Source: Saccharomycodes ludwigii | Taxonomy: Eukaryota > Ascomycota > Saccharomycetes > Saccharomycodales > Saccharomycodaceae | DNA: 64,000 nt | Assembly (NCBI RefSeq): GCF_020623625.1 | Contig: NC_060206.1 | Location: 1 to 64,000, forward strand | Direction of reading: 5' to 3' | Part shown: in pieces, positions 1 through 11,380 of the stretch | Layout of the letters: every line of letters begins with the position of its first letter | How positions within the stretch are numbered: position 1 is the stretch's first letter | Program-made: the position numbers and the translations under genes | Notes under the pieces: generated by a model | Databases searched by the model: none | What the model saw: only the letters and a program-made list of their open reading frames with translations | What the model was told of the DNA's origin: nothing

Positions 1-329
1 CACACCCACACCCACACCCACACCCACACACCCACACCCACACCCACCACACCCACACCCACACCCACACCACACCCACACCCACACACCCACACACCCA
101 CACCCACACCCACACACCACCACACCCACACACCCACACACCCACACCACCCACACCCACACACACCCACACCCCACACCCACACCCACACCCACACACC
201 CACACACACCCACACCCACACCCCACACCCACACACCCACACACCCACACCCACACCCACACCCACACCACACCCACACCCACACCCACACCCACACCCA
301 CACCACACCCACACACCCACACACACCCA

Positions 330-368
<39 letters not shown>

Positions 369-426
369 ACACCCACACACACACACCCACACCCACACCC
401 ACACACCCACACCCACACCCACACAC
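1..426. repeat. Telomeric repeat tract, C-rich strand
   Basis: Uninterrupted irregular repeat of CACCC and CACACCC/CACACACCC steps, so the G-strand would read TGTGGG with variable extra TG. This irregular pattern is of the kind made by budding-yeast telomerases with a degenerate template. It occupies the very start of the window, so the window begins at or in a left chromosome end. The pure repeat stops near 426, where unrelated sequence begins. Confidence 0.97.
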
Positions 427-935
427 TTACTCACCAATTCGACTCCCCACCTTCACACAAATATTATAACCCGAATACTCTGTAATCCGACCAATTTATT
501 TATCCGAATATTATAACCCAAATACTTCATAATCCGAGTCAAATATTTATCCGAATATTATAACCCGAACACTTTGTAATCCGACCAAATTATTTATCCG
601 AATATTATAATCCGAATACTTCACAATCCGACTAATTTATTTATCCGAATATTATAATCCGAATACTTTGTAATCCGACCAAAATATTTATCCGAATATT
701 ATAACCCGAATACTTCATCATCCGAGTCAAATATTTATCCGAATATTATAACCCGAATACTTCATCATCCGACTGAATTATTTATCCGAATATTATAACC
801 CGAATACTTCATCATCCGACCAATTTATTTATCCGAGTGTATATAACCCGACTATCGTGTAAGCCGACTCAATTATTTATCCGAATATATATAACCCGAG
901 TAATGGCTAATCCGACTATATTTATATTCACCATA
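427..935. repeat. 47-bp tandem repeat array next to the telomere
   Basis: The motif TATCCGAATATTATAA recurs at 501, 548, 595, 642, 689, 736 and 783, exactly 47 bp apart, and degenerate units follow at 830 and 878. Each unit carries three CCGA words roughly 15-16 bp apart, so the unit looks like an older triplication of a shorter repeat. Units differ by a few substitutions. It plays the position of a telomere-associated sequence; no coding potential is seen. Confidence 0.92.
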
Positions 936-3900
936 TCGTAATTATCCCAATATATTTCTACCACAAATGCTTTCTAATCTCGTCAATATATATTTATACC
1001 CACACCCAATCTCTTTTAACCCTGTCCATATATTTCTAATCCAAACTCATTATACTCTCACCAATATATTTATCCCACATCCATTATAATCAAAATGTAC
1101 AAATTATCCCCAATATCTTCTAATTCCATCTCAATTATTCATCCAAATATACTCCCACTTATACCACCTTGCTAATCCCAATCATTTTCCACTTCTAATC
1201 TCATTAATCATCTTTATATTAAATATGTACTACATATATGAACTAACATATTAATAACTACAATAATATTATTATACTACATATATGAATTAATATATTT
1301 ATAATCTCAACATTATTATAATACCACATATATTCATAACTACAATAATATTATTATACTACATATATGAACTAATATATTAGTAACTACAATAATATTA
1401 TTATACTAAATATATTTATAATCTCAACATTATTATTATACTACATATATAACAATCATCTTACTCTCATATTCATAATAATCATATTAATACCAATCTA
1501 TATATAATAATAATATCTTTATAATAATCATCTTGTTCTAGTATTCATAATACCAACACTATTCTTATACTACATATATTTATAAGCTCAACAGTATTCT
1601 AATATTAAGTATATAATAATCAGCTTACTCTCATATTCATAATAATCATCTTAATTCCATATTCATAATCTCAATAATAATATTATACTAAAGATATAAT
1701 AATCATCTTACCCTCATATTTATACTAATTATAATATCACTATAATTATAATATTATTCCAATATCCATAATCCCAGCAATATTCTTATAATATTAATAA
1801 TACCATTATAATAATCATCTTACCCTCATATTCATAATAATAACAATATCTTTATAACTATAATCTTCTTTTAATATTCATACTACCAACAATATTCCAA
1901 TAATGACAGTAATCCATATATAATTATCATCTTACTTTTGTATTTATAACCTCAATAATATTCCAATAATGACAGTAATCCATATATAATTATCATCTTA
2001 ATTCCATATTATCTCTATAATTATAATAGCAATCCATATATAATAATAATCTTACCCTCATATTCATAATTACCCCAATAACATTATCATAATAATACTA
2101 ATTTCATATTCATAATACCAACGATATTATTATAATAATCTTACTCTCATATTCATAATAATAATAATATCTCTGTAATAATATTCTTCTTCTATTTATA
2201 ATACCAACAATATTATTATATTAATACTAATCCATATATAATAATCATCTTACTCTCTTGTTCATAATAATAGTAATATCTTTATAATAATAATCTTAAT
2301 TTCATATCTATACTATTAATAATATCATTATACTAATAATCTTAATTCCATATTAATAATACCAACAATATTATTATAATCATCCTCCTTTTATAGTTAT
2401 ACTCGCAACTATATCCTTATAATAATTCACATACTAATTCTAATCCATATATAATACATATCTTGCTCTTATAGTTATAATCTCAATAGTATTCTTATAC
2501 TCATTATATAATAATTATTCATAATATATTTATAACAATAATAATAATATCATTATAATTATAATCTTCTTCCAATATCCATAATCACAATAATACTAAT
2601 CCATATCTAACCATCTTATTCTAATACTTGTAATCCCAATAATATTCTTATACTATATATATTCTTCCAATATCATTATAGTAATAATATCCTATATATA
2701 ATACTTATCAATCAACTGTTATTATCCATACATCATAATTATTAATTCATACTTATGCTCTCAATAATATTTCTAATTTCAATATTATAAATATCTTATT
2801 ATACTTATAATCTTAAAAAGTTATTTATATTATATCTATAATAGTTATCCCTACTATATTTATAATTCATATATAATAATTATTCAATTATACTACTTAT
2901 ATATTTATAACTATCATATACTAATAATACATATATTATAATTATAATATACTTATACAACTCATATATTTATTATCTTACTATACTTTGATTATAATAT
3001 TTCTATACTATATATATTTATAATTCATATGTACTTACATTACTTGGTTATTTATAATATAAATACATAATTATAATATACTTATACTCATAATATAATA
3101 ATTATTCCTACTATATTTATAATTCATATATACTTATACCACTCATCATATAATAATTATTCCTAATATATTCATATTCCACATATATTTATAATCTAAA
3201 TATATCAATTATAGTCACATACTTATATTATCAATCAAATAACTATCCCAATTCACTCATAGTCCTTATATATCAATTATTCAAATCAACTAATAACTTA
3301 TCAACATCCATCCATTCATAATAATTATCCCACTAATCTTATAATCATAATATATTTATTATATTCATATCCTCATACTATATATATATATTGATAACCT
3401 CAATCAAATAATCCTCCATATATATATGTATAATAATGATTCATTAATATTCATATTCTTAATAACATCTATAATCATATCATAATAATTATCCATCCAT
3501 CTTTATAATCAAAATAAATCCTCATAACTATAATACTCTAGATATCTCAGTATAATTATCCTCCATATATATTTATTGTCTCACTCTAATAATCATTCTC
3601 CTATATTTATCATGCCAATATCATAATTATTCTACTAATCGTATCCCCAATTCATATTTATAATTATCATCCATTCATATTCATATTCACATCCCCCATT
3701 AATATTCATAATAATGTCATAATAACTTTCCATCCATCTTTATAATCAAAATAAATTCTCATAACTATAATACTCTGAATGTCTCAATATAATTATACTC
3801 ATATATTTATAATTCCAATATCATACTCCCAATAACATCTACAATCATATCATAATAACTATTCATCCATCTTTATAATCAAAATAAATTCTCATAACTA

Positions 3901-5450
3901 TAATACTCTGAATGTCTCAATATAGTTATCCTCCATATATATTTATTGTCTCACTCCAATAATCATTCTCCTATATTTATCATGCTAATATCATAATTAT
4001 TCTACTAATCGTATCCCCATTTATATTTATAATACTCATCCATTAATATTCATAGTCATACTCTCAATAACATCTACAATCATATCATAATAACTATTCA
4101 TCTATCTTTATAATCAAAATAAATCCTCATAACTATAATACTCTGAATGTCTCAATATAATTATCCTCCATATATATTTATTGTATCACTCCAATAATCA
4201 TTCTGCTAATCATATCCCCAATTTGTATTTATAATAATCATTCATATTCATATTCATATTCATAATCTCAATAGCATTTATAATCATGTCTCACCACTCT
4301 TATACTCTATATCATAGTCGTCTCATTCTACATTTATAATCATATCCAATACTTATCCTCCAAATATCTTTATTGTCTAACTCCACTTCTATTCCACCTA
4401 TATCAATAGTTATACCAATCTACTTGTCACCTTAATATACTAATTATTCAAATATATTCATAATCCCAATCTAATAATTATCTCATTAGAATAACTATTC
4501 TAATATACTTATACTATCTGTATAATAATTATCCAAATATATCAATAATCCTTGTATCATGGTCAATATGTTTTTATAATCTCAATATCCAATAACTCCA
4601 CACTATCTATAATCTAATTCCAATTATACTAATAATATATCAATAACTCAAACATACTTCTAATCATACTCCATCTAGAATCCCTCATCATATTCAATCC
4701 AAATATCTCCACTATATAATTTTTATTTCATTCATAATCCTAAAATACCCACATTTCCCAATACACAATCCCAACTCACTTATCATCCAAATACATTTCT
4801 AATTCAAATGTATAAATCCTCACAACTCACTTGTAATCTAAGTGCGATAGTAATCATAATATAACTAATAATCTCACCATATCTATAATTCAATAAATAA
4901 ATAATCCCAATACTCTAGTAATTCCATCTCAATTCTGATCCTATTATACTAATCACCTCGTCATATCTATAAATATACTAATACTCCCATCATAATTATA
5001 ATCCTAACTCTTATCCCATCATACTTTTGATACTATTTCTAATCCCATCATTCATAATAATTGCATCTATTAAATATATCATCTATCAAAATAACTCTTT
5101 CAAAATATCTCATCACCTAACAAAATAAAAAGAATAATAATAATAAATCCTACTTTCTTCACAACTCAACTCAATTATCCACCACTATAACTCCAACCTG
5201 TTTGTCAAACTCTCCACTTATCCTCTCAATATAACTATCACTAATAATATTATCATATCCTTGTCTCTTTGTTTGTTTTTCTTTATCCAATGTGTTCTTA
5301 TATCTTGTATATTATCCAATTCATTCCTCATATCATATGCCTTTTAATTAAAGAATCAGCCATATCAATGATAATCACTAGCTCTAATATAAACCTGTAA
5401 ATTTATATTCCAAGCATAATCCATACAACTCAACTCATCATTTCTTATCA
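936..5450. other. G-poor, gene-free subtelomeric DNA
   Basis: About 4.5 kb without a convincing reading frame. The + strand is built almost only from A, T and C; many 60-base lines hold none to two G. Degenerate phrases such as ATAATCATCTTACTCTCATA return many times between about 1450 and 2300, so the region appears to be an eroded repeat field. The skew has the same polarity as the telomere (C on the + strand). No tRNA or known element is seen. Confidence 0.8.
3480..4260. repeat. Four-copy long tandem repeat (about 235 bp, one short unit)
   Basis: A unit beginning CATCYATCTTTATAATCAAA starts at 3494, 3731, 3864 and 4099. Spacings are 237, 133 and 235 bp, so the second unit lacks about 100 bp of the internal part. 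Units share the phrases CTCATAACTATAATACTCT and, except the short one, CCTCCATATATATTTATTG. The copies are diverged by scattered substitutions. Confidence 0.85.
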
Positions 5451-5662
5451 ACTCTACTAACTTATCAACCAAAGAAAAAAAAAATTATTTTTTTAACAAA
5501 TCTTACACGTGCAAAAAAAACATAACTTGTTATCCGACAAAAAAAAAATATTTTTTTTAACAAATCTGATCCGCGCAAAAAGCACAACGTGATCAAAGAA
5601 TAACACACACGAACTAAGCTACAACAGTCACATGATTATTTTCATAAATTATCGACGAACAG

Positions 5663-5693
<31 letters not shown>

Positions 5694-7293
5694 AAAAAAG
5701 AAAAAAAGAAAAAAAGAAAAAAAGAAAAAAATTTTTTTTTAAGAAATCACACCCACACAGAAAACCATTAAACATAATCAACCAAATACAACCCAACTCA
5801 AAACTCAAATATCCTAATAATTCCTACAAATAAAATAAAATCTAAAACAAAATATCTACTACAATCACTCACTTACTCACTTGCTCGAATAAATCCTGAC
5901 TAAATTTAAAAAAAAAAAAAAATTAAAAAAAAAACGTGATCTTTCCTTCTTCTTTCAAACACTGTCCATAATGTAATCCACCTATCAACCCTGTCTTTTT
6001 TATTTTAAATTGTTGTAAACTCTAATAATCTTCTTGGTTCATGTTAATTTACTTGTTATTCTGTGTATTTTACTTGTTTCTTATTACATATACACTTTGT
6101 ACAATGAATGTAATCAAGTTGTGTAATGTGCTAATTGAAATACAACTTTTTCTTTATTTGCCACCCGCTTCTTTTACATCGTGAAAATATTTGGTGCCCA
6201 ATCCAATCTCGTATAAATAACTCGCTTTTTTTTTTATTTGGTAGTTGTACGCCTTCTCAATGCGTCGCTTTCTGTGAGATCAATTAATATTTTTTTTCGC
6301 GTTTATTACTGTGTCGTATATTTTCTTCTTGATTGTATTTGTTTGCTTGTTATATGTTCATTATGCAGCAGTAGCAATCTAATCCCATCGCGTGTATCTC
6401 CCAATAAATAATTTCAAAAAGTAAATATTAATTTTTAATGAAACAAAATTTCTTTTTTAGTATAATCCACGTGATCCTATTTTCCCAATCTATAAATTAC
6501 TAAACGAGAAATAAAAACAAAAATATTATTTTTTTTTTAACAAATCCGATCAGCGCGGTAAACACAACTAACTAAGAAGAAGGAACACTGCTACAGCTCT
6601 AACACACAAATAACCCCCATTAATAATTTAATAAATCCTACTCGCCCAAAAAAAAAAGTTACGTTCTTGAATAAAAATAATCATACACTGTGTCCAACAA
6701 TAACTCACTCACATAAATTTTAATTAAATAATTTATTTTTATTTTTTTACCAAATAGATTGTATTTAGTGCATACATGTGTAACAACTGTCGTAATATAA
6801 TTTTATAATTACTTTTATTTATCTTTTTTTTTTTTTTGTTCAATTTATTTATCCAATTTACAATCCAGCCTCCTTGTACAACTAAAATATTACTCACACT
6901 AATATGAAGCGCTCGCTTTTTTTTTTTTTTTTTTTTTTTTTTTGACATCAAATATATCACGTGGTTAAAAAAGACGATTCGCTTTCATTTCTGGTTTATA
7001 TTTTTTTTTTTTCCTTTTTTTTTTTTTTTAAATCTTCGCCCGAGACAAAACACGCCTCGATTTCTTATCATGTGCGACTCGACGCGTTACATTCTGATAT
7101 ATTCGTCATCTCGTTTATTTCTATTTTCCTTTTTTTTATCCTAAATTCTATACGCGCAAAAAAATAAAATAAAAAAAATATATATCACAATTAAGTACAA
7201 ATCTTATCTTTAGGAATAAACCATTTACATAATTGTTTTTTATTTTTTTTATTTTTTTTATTTTTTTATTTTTTTCATTTTTTTTATTTTTTT

Positions 7294-7328
<35 letters not shown>

Positions 7329-7479
7329 TATTTTTTTACTTAATTATTATGTATAAAATGGCAAATAAACACTATAAGACACAGAGTTATTCCCAATAAT
7401 GCCTAAACCATCAATTGGGATGTAAGTAACACTAGTACATGTTTTTTCTTGTAATTAATTTAAAGCATGTTTTATAATA
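5451..7479. other. Gene-free spacer with short repeated modules
   Basis: No gene is supported here. Three copies of a module, a T-run followed by AACAAATC and then a short GC-containing word, lie at about 5487-5515, 5550-5576 and 6530-6558; two of them read AACAAATCYGATCNGCGC. CACGTG E-boxes occur at 5506, 6468 and 6958. Long homopolymers are present (A/T runs at 5662-5740, T run at 6917-6943, T-rich 7230-7340). The segment near 6010-6205 has a faint LTR/primer-site look and is treated under findings. Confidence 0.7.
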
Positions 7480-8892
7480 ATGACTCCTACTGATAAAAAG
7501 TCCTACGTTTTTCAGTGCAAAATTAACGAAAAACCTGCCCAAGCTATAGCCGGTAAAGGCACTCGTATCACCATTGAAAAGGATGGTAAAATATATAGTG
7601 ATATTATTGATGCCGTTACTAGTGCTGCTGTTGGTGCTTTGGGATGGGGTGATGGATACATCGTCGATATTATCACTGAAGCAGCCAAGACCTCTACCTA
7701 TTCTTTCCCATCTTTGATTGGTAACAAACAATCCGAAGAACTGGCTAAATTTTACATCGACAATTCCCCAAAGGATGCATTTGCTTCTGCTTTATGGTGT
7801 TGCTCTGGTTCGGAAGCTAATGAAAGTTGTATGAAAATCATGTACCAGTACTGGTTAGAACGTGGCAAGACAAAAAAAACAAAATTTATTTCTAGAAAGA
7901 GCTCTTATCATGGATTTACTATTGGTTCTCTATCTATTGCTGACAATGCTCGTGTGGTTGCCTTTAAGGATATCTTATTGCCAGAAACTCAATGTCTAAA
8001 GATGCCGGTTTGCTACCCATACAGATTCCAAAAAAAGGGCCAAACCGAAGCTGAATATGTCCAAGAATTACTAGGTAACTTGGAAAAGTTGATTGTTGAT
8101 AATGATCCCGAAACCATTATTTCTGTTACTCTCGAAACATTGCCAGGCTCATCCATAGGCACTGTTCCGCCACCAAACGGATACCTACCAGGTATTCGTG
8201 CCTTGTGCAACAAATACGATATCTTGATGCACTTGGATGAAGTCATGTGTGGCACTGGTAGATCGAATCCAAACGGTGGATTGAATTGCTGGGAAAACTT
8301 CATGCCATTGAACCAAGGTCCAGATTTGCAATCAGTTGGTAAGGCTTTGGGATCTGGCTATGTCACTATTGCTGGTGTTTTGATCAGTCCAAAGGTTAAA
8401 GATGCATATGTTAATGGCAGTAACAGCGTCGTTGGTTCACACACCTATGCCTCCCATGCATTTAACTGTAGTGTTGCGTTAGGTATCCAAAAAAAAATCA
8501 TTGAAAAAGGTTTGACTAAGAACATCTTCAAAATGGGCAACTTGATGGGTGAAACTTTGAAGAAGAAGTTACTAGCTAACGATAACATTGTTGGTGATGT
8601 CAGAGGTATTGGTGGGTTTTGGTCGTTGGAATTTGTTAGGGACAGAAAGGGAAAGATTAGCTTTGCTCCCAAATTAGATGTTGGCCACAGATTTCAAGCT
8701 GTGTGTTTTGAAAATGGCATAAATGTCATGGGTATGACTGGCACCTATGATTATACTACAGGGGAAGGTGATGTTGCACTGTTGGCGCCATCATTTATCA
8801 TTACTGAGAACGATGTCGAGGAAATTGTTGAGAGAGTTGTTAAATCAGTCGATGAGTTGACTGCTGTTTTGAAAAGGGAAGGTGAATTTTAA
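7480..8892 (+). CDS. Class III PLP-dependent aminotransferase
   Basis: This 470-residue protein is a fold-type I, class III (omega-type) aminotransferase. Visible landmarks in order are the small-domain N-terminus, GSEAN (PLP phosphate-side loop), the SYHG stretch, the cofactor-binding HLDEVMCGTGRS with Asp253, and the Schiff-base lysine Lys288 in the segment VGKALGSGY. These are the expected catalytic residues in the expected order and spacing, and the length is normal for the family. The family moves an amino group from an omega- or alpha-amino donor to a keto acid; the substrate cannot be read from sequence. The start at 7480 follows an AT-rich leader. It is the most telomere-proximal intact host gene, with an LTR element immediately downstream, so it sits in a typical accessory niche. 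Confidence 0.9.
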   Translation: MTPTDKKSYVFQCKINEKPAQAIAGKGTRITIEKDGKIYSDIIDAVTSAAVGALGWGDGYIVDIITEAAKTSTYSFPSLIGNKQSEELAKFYIDNSPKDAFASALWCCSGSEANESCMKIMYQYWLERGKTKKTKFISRKSSYHGFTIGSLSIADNARVVAFKDILLPETQCLKMPVCYPYRFQKKGQTEAEYVQELLGNLEKLIVDNDPETIISVTLETLPGSSIGTVPPPNGYLPGIRALCNKYDILMHLDEVMCGTGRSNPNGGLNCWENFMPLNQGPDLQSVGKALGSGYVTIAGVLISPKVKDAYVNGSNSVVGSHTYASHAFNCSVALGIQKKIIEKGLTKNIFKMGNLMGETLKKKLLANDNIVGDVRGIGGFWSLEFVRDRKGKISFAPKLDVGHRFQAVCFENGINVMGMTGTYDYTTGEGDVALLAPSFIITENDVEEIVERVVKSVDELTAVLKREGEF

Positions 8893-9048
8893 GAAATAAG
8901 ATCTGAATGTTTGTTTTTTTTGTTATTTTTTTTGTTATTTTTTTTGTTTTTTTTTTTTGTTATTTTTTTTTTTTGGAATTATTATTATTAGCTTGTTCTA
9001 AGCTGATATTTATTGGCATCTTGGCTTATTTTTTGTTGGAACTAAATC

Positions 9049-9341
9049 TGTTGGAACCATATTCCAATGGAAAGTAAATTAAGCAATGAATTTTGAAACA
9101 TGTTTCATATTTTAGGAGGCGCAGTCAAATTTTGGTGGCGCGATTCAGGATTTAAGGTGACAATGAAGATAGAGCGAACAACGAATTGGAAAATATAATT
9201 TATGATATATAAAGGACACAAAAAATGAAGATTGAAAATAGAACAAATAAAATACATCTTATATATTTTGTATAATTATAAGTAATAGAAGAGAACACTC
9301 AGTAATAATACTATAATCAAGTATATACATTTACTACAACA
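9049..9341 (+). repeat. LTR-like repeat, left copy
   Basis: Starts TGTTGGAACC, ends CTACAACA, giving five-base inverted ends TGTTG/CAACA as in many yeast LTRs; length 293 bp. It contains a TATA-like TATATAAAGG near 9208, and the Gag-like frame begins 29 bp after it. A related sequence is at 11004-11297. Confidence 0.7.
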
Positions 9342-9369
9342 TAACAGTTTCACAATTAATCTACAAAGA

Positions 9370-10863
9370 ATGTCCCATCCCTACAATTCCAACAATAATA
9401 ATACTTCAGATCAGGTTTCATCTGAACATGGCACTCACACTGGGGGGAATTCAGTTATGCTTTCTAAGGACGATGTACTCGACAAGTTCAATAATTTGAT
9501 ACTCTCTTTTGATAATAAGGGTATGGACAAGAGTAACTTCGTTCCTGGTATGAAAATGTTTATATTTAGAATGAAACGTGATGGTTTAGGTTGTTTGCTT
9601 GAAAATGATGCTGTATCCGTCCTTGGTCCGGAGACGTTAAAAATGGCAGGTGAATTTTTTTTGTATTTTAAAAAATATTTTCCAGATGGATTTGATTCAA
9701 GCAATGGTTTGCAAATTCTGATTGATATCAATGCTGGTATTTATGATAAAACAAAAACATCAATTGTGAGAGAAATTTTGCAGGAATGGTCCAACTTGTA
9801 TTATGATGGTAACGTTAGTGCAGCAAACTACATAACTAAGGTGAAAAATTTGATAGCTAAAACTAAGAATTACCATTGTGAAATGAGTGAATACGAGATG
9901 AAAAGGAGAATTATCGCATCTGTTAATGAGCATTATCCCGATTTTAAAAACATTATTTTGTACCAAAACAGTGGTAAGTTAAATGTTGACTTCGAAAAAA
10001 TCTATGAAGTTATCATAAATTTATATGAAGAAAAAGAATGGAAACCAATCAAGGCAAAATTGGTACCGGGTATTAAACAGTACAAAGAATTTAAGTTTGA
10101 ATATGGGGGTACCAAGTACATGCTCGTCAACAAACGAACAATCAGTGATGAAGAAATCCAAATGAACTCATTAACCGATTCGACTACGTTAAAACAACAA
10201 GTTTTGAAAAATGAAAATTTTAAAAATTTTGCTGTTGATGTTTTGAAGTTTGTCACAGTTTCTACCTCCTCTAGAGTCAAAAATGAATTTGTTGAGACTT
10301 TTTCAAAAACTCTTGACAATATCCATCAGGTATCAAGATTTATTTATGAACATAAAGACAAGAAAACTGTTGCTGTTTCTTTTGAAGAATCCAAATTACG
10401 TCACTATCTTTCTGAATGGAAATTAGATTTATTAAGAAGCCATAAAAATAAGGATGGTTATGTTCAAATCGGCTATGATCAACTGATTGCTCTTTTGCGT
10501 GCTACAGTTAAGTCTGTTAGTAAACAACGTCAACAGAAAGAAGAGGCCGCTCGTAAGTTAATGGAAGAAACTATTTCAGCTGCTGTTACAGAACATGAAC
10601 AATTGGTTTCAGATCTTGCTCCTTTTCATACTATTCTACAATTGAATGGATCTTACCTCAAACAATCTAGCGTCGTTCAAGCTAAAGCGAAAGACGAATG
10701 GCTCAAGCAACCTGAAGATGCGAGAAAAGAAGGGTTTGATGCGTGGGCTCAGGCATGGTGGTGTGAAAATAAAGCAGATGCTATTATGATCGAGTTCGAC
10801 AAATTAGCTAAAGATTCGACATTAGGTGCGTTTCTTGCAAAACAAAATGCGTTTCAAGAGTAA
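9370..10863 (+). CDS. Gag-like protein of an LTR retrotransposon
   Basis: A 497-residue frame that looks whole. The N-terminal 30 residues are Asn/Ser-rich; the middle part (about 130-200) carries a pattern like retrotransposon Gag helices (a Trp-containing helix, then a Tyr-rich loop and a helix before YPDF). The C-terminal third is charged, helical and has two closely spaced Trp residues. Location just inside an LTR-like repeat supports the Gag reading more than the sequence itself does. No pol follows. It could alternatively be a host-kept capsid-like gene. Treated here as an element fossil. Confidence 0.6.
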   Translation: MSHPYNSNNNNTSDQVSSEHGTHTGGNSVMLSKDDVLDKFNNLILSFDNKGMDKSNFVPGMKMFIFRMKRDGLGCLLENDAVSVLGPETLKMAGEFFLYFKKYFPDGFDSSNGLQILIDINAGIYDKTKTSIVREILQEWSNLYYDGNVSAANYITKVKNLIAKTKNYHCEMSEYEMKRRIIASVNEHYPDFKNIILYQNSGKLNVDFEKIYEVIINLYEEKEWKPIKAKLVPGIKQYKEFKFEYGGTKYMLVNKRTISDEEIQMNSLTDSTTLKQQVLKNENFKNFAVDVLKFVTVSTSSRVKNEFVETFSKTLDNIHQVSRFIYEHKDKKTVAVSFEESKLRHYLSEWKLDLLRSHKNKDGYVQIGYDQLIALLRATVKSVSKQRQQKEEAARKLMEETISAAVTEHEQLVSDLAPFHTILQLNGSYLKQSSVVQAKAKDEWLKQPEDARKEGFDAWAQAWWCENKADAIMIEFDKLAKDSTLGAFLAKQNAFQE

Positions 10864-11003
10864 CCATCTATTGTGGTTTTTTAAATATAAACTAGCAATT
10901 GCTTGTTATGGTTGTAGTTTCAATAAAGAAAAGAAAAAAAAATATAAAAGAAAAAAAAATATAAAAATTAAAAATAATACAAAAAAAAAATAAAACATAC
11001 TCC

Positions 11004-11297
11004 TGTTGGAACTATATTTCAATAGGGAATTTAATTAAGCAACTAAGTTTTTCAGGCACGCTTCATGTTTTGAGGCGATTTCTAGGAGGCACAGTCAAGT
11101 TTGGTAAAGCATTTCAGGATTTAAGATGGCAATAAAAAAAGAGCGAACAATAAATTGGAACATATAATTTGTGATATGTAAATGAAAATTAGGAAAATGA
11201 AAAAAGAATAGTTCTTATATAATTATGTAGCTATAAATAAGAGAAGAGATCACTCAGTAAAAATACTATAATCAAGTATATAAATTTACTAAACACA
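11004..11297 (+). repeat. LTR-like repeat, right copy
   Basis: Begins TGTTGGAACTAT and follows the left repeat through shared stretches including AGCGAACAA, TACTATAATCAAGTATATA and AATTTACTAA. Similarity continues past its end into sequence related to the beginning of the Gag-like frame, to about 11380, so this copy appears to be the left end of a second, older element. Confidence 0.65.
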
Positions 11298-11380
11298 CAG
11301 ATTTATAGTTGATATACAAAGATTGTCCCATCCCTATAATTCCAATAATAATAATAATAATAACACTTCAGATCCGGTTT

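Larger units (their letters stand above)
9049..11380 (+). mobile_element. LTR retrotransposon remnant (Gag-like frame between LTR-like repeats)
   Basis: A segment beginning TGTTGGAAC and ending CAACA (9049-9341) precedes a Gag-like reading frame (9370-10863). A second, clearly related copy of the leading repeat lies at about 11004-11297, and its similarity runs on into sequence resembling the start of the Gag frame to about 11380. The two repeats are visibly diverged, so the element is not recent. No pol region lies between them. It is a fossil or a reduced, gag-only derivative; the TGTTG/CAACA ends fit Ty1/copia- or Ty3-type elements of yeasts. Confidence 0.75.

Noticed and set aside
5614-7167. 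Several 60-75-residue frames rich in Phe or Lys
   Set aside because: They are translations of poly-T/poly-A runs.
8893-9048. TTTTTTGTTA repeats after the aminotransferase
   Set aside because: Simple low-complexity 3' flank; the short TGTTGGAAC at 9034 next to the LTR start at 9049 may be a chance doubling.
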